A stretch of 64,000 bases of DNA from Pontibacter coccineus (GTDB lineage Bacteria; Bacteroidota; Bacteroidia; Cytophagales; Hymenobacteraceae), in contig NZ_JAUOTN010000006.1 of the NCBI RefSeq assembly GCF_030546575.1, positions 186,001-250,000 on the forward strand, written 5' to 3'. Shown here piece after piece: positions 60,456 through 64,000 of the stretch. The notes beneath the pieces were generated by a model. It had not been told where the DNA came from. It saw only the letters and a list, made by a program, of their open reading frames with translations, and searched no databases. A program made the translations under genes and the position numbers. Position 1 is the first letter of the stretch; every line of letters starts with the position of its first letter.

Positions 60456-61208
60456 ATTGTTATATTGTTGATGGTTAAATTGTTGGGTGCGCGATTAATG
60501 CACGCCTGCCTCTCCTTTTATCGAGGTCCTCTATCACAGAGGAAATTTTCATGTATGATTTGGGCAGGACTGCCAATACATGATTTAGAAAGGCATAGAG
60601 GTGCACGAGTGGGCAGGTCGCGACCTGTATTAGCGCTCTTTCGGACATCTGTGTCTGAAAGTATTTCTGCTAAGGACATCCTTGTCCCCTAGCACTGAAA
60701 ACAAGAGCGACATGCGGGGATGTGGCCATCCCCAGCAGATGGCTTTCGGATATGGATGTCCGAAAGAACATTTGGAAAAGCGGCCAGAGTCCGCCTTATA
60801 CCTCACAATCGCGGGACGCTAGCGAGGGTGAAAGGAGGAACGGTGCAAGATTTGGGCAGGTCACGACGTGTCCCTACAGGTGGTCACGTTCTGAAGATGC
60901 TCTGCTACATGGCTTTTCGGGATTTATCAATCCCGAAACAAACGGTAGTGGATTTTCTAATCCCCGTGTGTAGGTTTTGCAGGTATACGGTGTCAGGAAT
61001 GACCCTGGCAGAAATACTTCCAGACATGGAAGAAGCGGACAGCTAACCTATACCTGCTTCTTACCCTAACGCCCTCATACCAAAACATACCTGAGTGAGG
61101 GCGTTACTGCTTTCAGCTGTTTTTTAAATGCAGGTAAAGGCCGGCCAAAACTTTTCAGGGCTTGCTACGTCTCTAAGGTGTATCTGAATATGGCTATCTA
61201 CTTATACC
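60456..61208. repeat. Palindrome-rich spacer (about ten short inverted repeats)
   Basis: 753 nt without a gene. Perfect or near-perfect short hairpins at 60528-60544, 60614-60627 (CAGGTCGCGACCTG), 60638-60661 (CTTTCGGACA...), 60674-60687, 60716-60733 (GGGGATG...), 60743-60766 (CTTTCGGA...), 60854-60873, 60915-60938 (TTTCGGGATT...), 60950-60963 and 61067-61106 (TAACGCCCTCA...). Some share words with copies at 11.6-11.8 kb. The small open frames here look spurious. Confidence 0.75.
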
Positions 61209-62555
61209 TTGGCTGCTAAACCATCCCTGATCAACCGCATTGTCTACTCCTTCGAGCTATTCGAGCAGGTGCTGGCGCGCGGAGGCACACTTACTATTGT
61301 AGTCGCTTTGCTGGCCCTTTCGTGGCTTAACTCTCCCTGGGGAGCCTCCTGGCTATACCTTTGGGATACTCCCCTGACCATCACCTTCGGAACTTACAGT
61401 ATCGCCAAACCGATCGGCTTCTGGGTGCAGCAGGTTTTGCTGGCGCTATTCTACATGGTATTGGGCCTGGAGTTGAAACGGGTGCTCCGCGTGGGCGAGC
61501 TGAAGGAAAGACCCGACATGCTGTTCGCGATAGCTGCTGCTTTTGGTGGAATGGCCATACCTGCTGGGCTATACCTATACCTGGCACCACTAGCTGCTCA
61601 GGCAGGTTGGCCTGTGGTGGTCACTGCTGATGCGTCGGCGGTGCTGGCGCTACTGGCACTGGCCAGCAATTCACTGCCTCTGCCCCTGCGCGTGTTTTTG
61701 TCCTCCAGCGCTATCATGCAGGGCATTGCAAGTTTGCTTCTGAGCGTGCTCCTCTATACAGCTATCCAAAACCTGCTGGCGCTCTCCATTGCCACCGGCG
61801 TGTTTGGTTTGCTAGTGGTGTTGCGGGCGTTGCGTAACCGCACGATGTGGCTATACCTGCTGCTGGGACTGGTGATGCTGGTGAGCTTTCTGCTGGCCGG
61901 TGTGCAGGGTGCCGTAGCTGGCGTACTGCTGGCACTCGTCACCCCGATCCATTCAAGGGTAAATGAGGAAGATTTCGTAACGACCACCGATACCGTAATG
62001 GGACAGCTCCACGCCCTGCGTATGATGAAGCGCCCCGAGCCTGATGAGGAGATAGAAGAAGATTTCCAAGCCGCCGCCCATACCCTACGCATAAACTGCA
62101 CAAAGGCGCTGTCACCGCTGCGGCGCCTGCAACAAAGGCTTTTGCCATGGGCAGCGTACCTGGCACTGCCCCTGTTCGCGCTGGCGTTTGTGCCCTTTGC
62201 CTACAACAGCTTTGCCTGGCGCGACCTGCTCGGCCCGGTACCGTTGGGAATTTTCATGGCACTGGTGCTCGGCAAACCACTTGGCATGCTGCTGTTTGCC
62301 TGGCTGGCCTCGCTGACAGGTATAGCGCGTAAACCTGCCACTGTGCACTGGGGGCAACTAACGGGAGGCACGCTGCTCGTGAGTGCCGGCTTTATGCTGT
62401 CGCTCTTTCAGGCGCAGCAGGTTTTTGCTGCCACAGAGCAACTTACCCTGGTGAAGATCAGCATTTACGCCGCTTCGGCTGTTGCAGGTCTGCTTGGCCT
62501 GCTGGTGCTGGCAATGGCGGGCAAAACAAAAGACCTGCCACACACGCAGGTATAG
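61209..62555 (+). CDS. NhaA-family Na+/H+ antiporter homologue lacking the catalytic Asp pair
   Basis: A 448-residue polytopic membrane protein of the NhaA family: LARGGTLTIVVALLALSWLNSPWG, FYMVLGLELKRVLRVGELKERPD, WPVVVTADASAVLALLALAS, LLPWAAYLALPLFALAF, LGKPLGMLLFAWLASLTG and GGTLLVSAGFMLSLF. Asp141 (E. coli Asp133) and Lys356 (Lys300) are kept. The essential pair Asp163-Asp164 (AIIDDLGAI) is Gln171-Gly172 (AIMQGIASL), and His225 is Gln. So it may not exchange Na+/H+ normally. Start is TTG at 61209; no in-frame ATG upstream. The stop lies within the terminator stem. Confidence 0.85.
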   Translation: MAAKPSLINRIVYSFELFEQVLARGGTLTIVVALLALSWLNSPWGASWLYLWDTPLTITFGTYSIAKPIGFWVQQVLLALFYMVLGLELKRVLRVGELKERPDMLFAIAAAFGGMAIPAGLYLYLAPLAAQAGWPVVVTADASAVLALLALASNSLPLPLRVFLSSSAIMQGIASLLLSVLLYTAIQNLLALSIATGVFGLLVVLRALRNRTMWLYLLLGLVMLVSFLLAGVQGAVAGVLLALVTPIHSRVNEEDFVTTTDTVMGQLHALRMMKRPEPDEEIEEDFQAAAHTLRINCTKALSPLRRLQQRLLPWAAYLALPLFALAFVPFAYNSFAWRDLLGPVPLGIFMALVLGKPLGMLLFAWLASLTGIARKPATVHWGQLTGGTLLVSAGFMLSLFQAQQVFAATEQLTLVKISIYAASAVAGLLGLLVLAMAGKTKDLPHTQV

Positions 62556-62565
62556 CAGGTCTTTT
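62528..62565 (+). terminator. Terminator of the NhaA-like gene
   Basis: An 11-bp stem (62528-62538 with 62555-62565) with a T-run. The loop carries an AGGTATA motif and the stop codon, so the left arm is coding sequence. Confidence 0.82.
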
Positions 62566-62566
62566 T

Positions 62567-62601
62567 AATGAATAATGAGTATTCACTAGTCATTATTCAT
62601 T
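62567..62601. repeat. 12-bp inverted repeat (AATGAATAATGA/TCATTATTCATT)
   Basis: A simple-word inverted repeat in the short gap between the convergent NhaA-like and universal stress protein genes; another instance of the simple-tract pairs seen at other gene ends. Confidence 0.6.
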
Positions 62602-62606
62602 ACACT

Positions 62607-63548
62607 TTAGTCATTACCCAGCAGGGCGTCCAGGAAACCGATCTCCTCTTTCTCTTTCTTGTACACAATCATCGGGATGTCGTCGTTATAGCGCAGGATC
62701 TTCTCGGTCACGCTTCCCAGCACAAACAGGGCGGCGGCTGATTTGCCTTTGGCGCCGATCACCAGCATATCGGCTTTCGCGCGCTTGGCCTCCACCATAA
62801 TCAATTCGCCCACATCATCATCGTTTTCCTGTTTTACAAGTCGAAGGGTGGCACGCTCTTTCAACGCAGGGAAACGCTCCAGCACCTGCTCAAACTTATT
62901 GTGTGCGAAGCCTTGCATGCGTGCATCAAAATCCTGGTAGCTGATGCCCAGTGTAATGTAACCGGTAGGTACCTGGTAAACGTGCAGGCAGGTGATGCGC
63001 ACTTCGGGTCTTGCGAGCGCTGAGTTCAGCATACGCTCAAGCGCCATCAGGGAGTAATCCGAGAAATCCACGCTGACCATGATGTGGCTCAAAACAGTAT
63101 CCTCGTTTTCAGGCACGAACAGAACGCTCACGCGGCCATTACGCAGAATTTTCTGGGCCAGCACGCCACTTCCACGCATTTTGAACTTTCGTCCAACCAC
63201 CACCAGGTCAATCTGGTTCACTTTAGACAGACGAAGAAGTTCTTTCAGCGGCGATCCTTCGACTACCTGCACCTCCACCTGCGCCCGGCTATCGGGGCCG
63301 AAATGGCTTTCTACTTTACCGACAAGCGAGGTACGCAGTTTTTCGGCGTCTGGCATCCCGTTCGGTATGCCTTCGATCACCTCGTCCGGTAGGTCCAGGC
63401 TCTTGGCGGCGTGGATGAAGTACACACGCTCTATTTCAGAAATGGAGCAGAGAAAGGCGGAATAGCGGATGAGGGTATCGTCCATCTCCGTCAGGTCGAG
63501 CCCCACCATAATTCGTTTCAGCGAGTTGGCGCTAGTGTTTTGGTTCAT
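62607..63548 (-). CDS. Tandem universal stress protein (two UspA domains)
   Basis: A 313-residue cytoplasmic protein with two UspA domains. Domain 1: RIMVGLDLTEMDDTLIRYSAFL and DLVVVGRKFKMRGSGVLAQKILRNGRVSVLFVPE. Domain 2: HIMVSVDFSDYSLMALERML and ADMLVIGAKGKSAAALFVLGSVTEKILRYNDDIPMIVYK, with the G-x2-G-x9-G-S/T nucleotide-binding pattern only partly kept (GAKGKSAAALFVLGSVTEK). UspA proteins bind ATP and aid stress survival. It is divergent from mrpA; ion-stress regulation is a guess. Confidence 0.9.
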   Translation of the reverse strand: MNQNTSANSLKRIMVGLDLTEMDDTLIRYSAFLCSISEIERVYFIHAAKSLDLPDEVIEGIPNGMPDAEKLRTSLVGKVESHFGPDSRAQVEVQVVEGSPLKELLRLSKVNQIDLVVVGRKFKMRGSGVLAQKILRNGRVSVLFVPENEDTVLSHIMVSVDFSDYSLMALERMLNSALARPEVRITCLHVYQVPTGYITLGISYQDFDARMQGFAHNKFEQVLERFPALKERATLRLVKQENDDDVGELIMVEAKRAKADMLVIGAKGKSAAALFVLGSVTEKILRYNDDIPMIVYKKEKEEIGFLDALLGND

Positions 63549-63691
63549 GGGTTAACGTTTGTTGTGCTTGTCTTATACGTCCTCACCCCCTCTATTTCGC
63601 CCCTGACGTAACATAAAATGCGCAGATTGGTACTAAATGTTGAATCAGCTACGAATTTAATAAGGATACTTCTACAAACTAAGCATTTTTG

Positions 63692-64000
63692 ATGTTTTTA
63701 GCTATACTCGCAGGTTTCCTGTTGGCACTTGCCGCGCCTCTGCTCTACCGCTGGCTCGGCAAGTGGGTGTACGCGCCTATGGCCTTGCTGCCCTTTTCCA
63801 TCTTCGTATACCTGCTGACGCTTGCACCCGCTGTGCTTGGCGGCGAAAATTTGGGCGAACTCCATACATGGGCTCCTTCTCTCAACATCAACCTGCACTT
63901 TTTCCTTGACGGACTCAGCCTGCTCTTCGCCTTGCTGATCACGGGCTTTGGCACCCTTATCATGCTTTACGCTGTCGGCTACCTCAAAGGTCATCCCTTG
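63692..64000 (+). CDS. mrpA: Mrp Na+/H+ antiporter subunit A, N-terminal fragment
   Basis: The first 103 codons of a large membrane protein that runs off the window. Hydrophobic segments [42 protein letters not shown] and the conserved [38 protein letters not shown] match MrpA/MnhA (related to NADH dehydrogenase NuoL). Mrp complexes exchange Na+ for H+ at high pH. Starts at ATG 63692, 143 nt from the divergent universal stress protein gene. The remaining mrp genes should follow to the right. Confidence 0.85.
   Translation, partial: MFLAILAGFLLALAAPLLYRWLGKWVYAPMALLPFSIFVYLLTLAPAVLGGENLGELHTWAPSLNINLHFFLDGLSLLFALLITGFGTLIMLYAVGYLKGHPL

Noticed and set aside
60465..61046. Small frames in the palindrome-rich spacer
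   Set aside because: They run through hairpin repeats in several frames; no consistent codon pattern.

Overview
The window is about 64 kb of a Bacteroidota chromosome. It most resembles Cytophagales/Hymenobacteraceae (Pontibacter-like; this genus guess is inference). The lineage evidence is: Bacteroidota-type promoters (TTTG, about 19 nt, TAnnTTTG), the acylated-ornithine (probably succinyl) arginine pathway with an ArgF'-type transcarbamylase, and lineage-typical families (DUF5686 outer-membrane protein with a carboxypeptidase-regulatory domain, DUF349 coiled coil, DUF1015, DUF5700, Pmp3 lipoprotein fusion, YqgE). No insertion sequence, prophage, CRISPR array or rRNA operon is visible.

Layout. 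0-3.7 kb: end of an unknown gene, CoA-binding protein, COG2509 flavoprotein, tryptophan 2,3-dioxygenase. 4-8.6 kb: a + strand operon sdaAB - TolC-like - HlyD-like adaptor - gpsA ending in a strong terminator. 8.6-11.5 kb: acyltransferase, NUDIX hydrolase, RsmF-like rRNA methylase. 11.8-15.7 kb: minus-strand RlmI-like methylase, Maf, DUF1015, PdxH. 16-26.4 kb: YqgE, DUF349 protein, two tandem tRNA-Thr(UGU), a GNAT-like/YdjM/SDR operon, a small lipoprotein, gyrA, a TPR protein. 26.5-34.5 kb: small housekeeping and unknown genes (thioredoxin-like protein without CXXC, holin-like membrane protein, MsrA, CDF transporter, GIY-YIG-like, two SpoIIAA-like proteins, TruC, DnaJ/CbpA). 35.4-39.6 kb: a tight four-gene minus-strand operon of C39-like peptidase, RimK-like ATP-grasp ligase, GCS2 glutamate-cysteine-ligase-like enzyme and N-formylglutamate amidohydrolase, which looks like a peptide or amino-acid conjugate making and breaking system. 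40.6-49.5 kb: a complete arginine operon (GNAT acyltransferase, argG, argC, argD, argF', argB, argE-type M20, argH), interrupted by palindromic repeats. 50-58.3 kb: retropepsin-PDZ protein, DUF5686 protein, an acetolactate-decarboxylase-like lipoprotein, DUF5700 peptidase-like protein, DUF4256, a membrane protein, DUF4180. 58.9-64 kb: GNAT plus alanine-racemase-fold pair, a palindrome-rich spacer, an NhaA homologue lacking the catalytic Asp pair, a universal stress protein, and the start of mrpA.

The strongest unexplained signal is genome-scale rather than a gene. The heptamer AGGTATA (complement TATACCT) occurs roughly 115 times in 64 kb by my hand count, in genes and spacers and in both orientations, against about 8 expected by chance. 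It also forms part of at least one terminator stem, as uptake-signal sequences do in Neisseria and Haemophilus. The next most interesting items are the amidoligase/peptidase operon, the NhaA homologue without its Asp-Asp motif, and a Val at the specificity-determining position of the acylornithine transcarbamylase.
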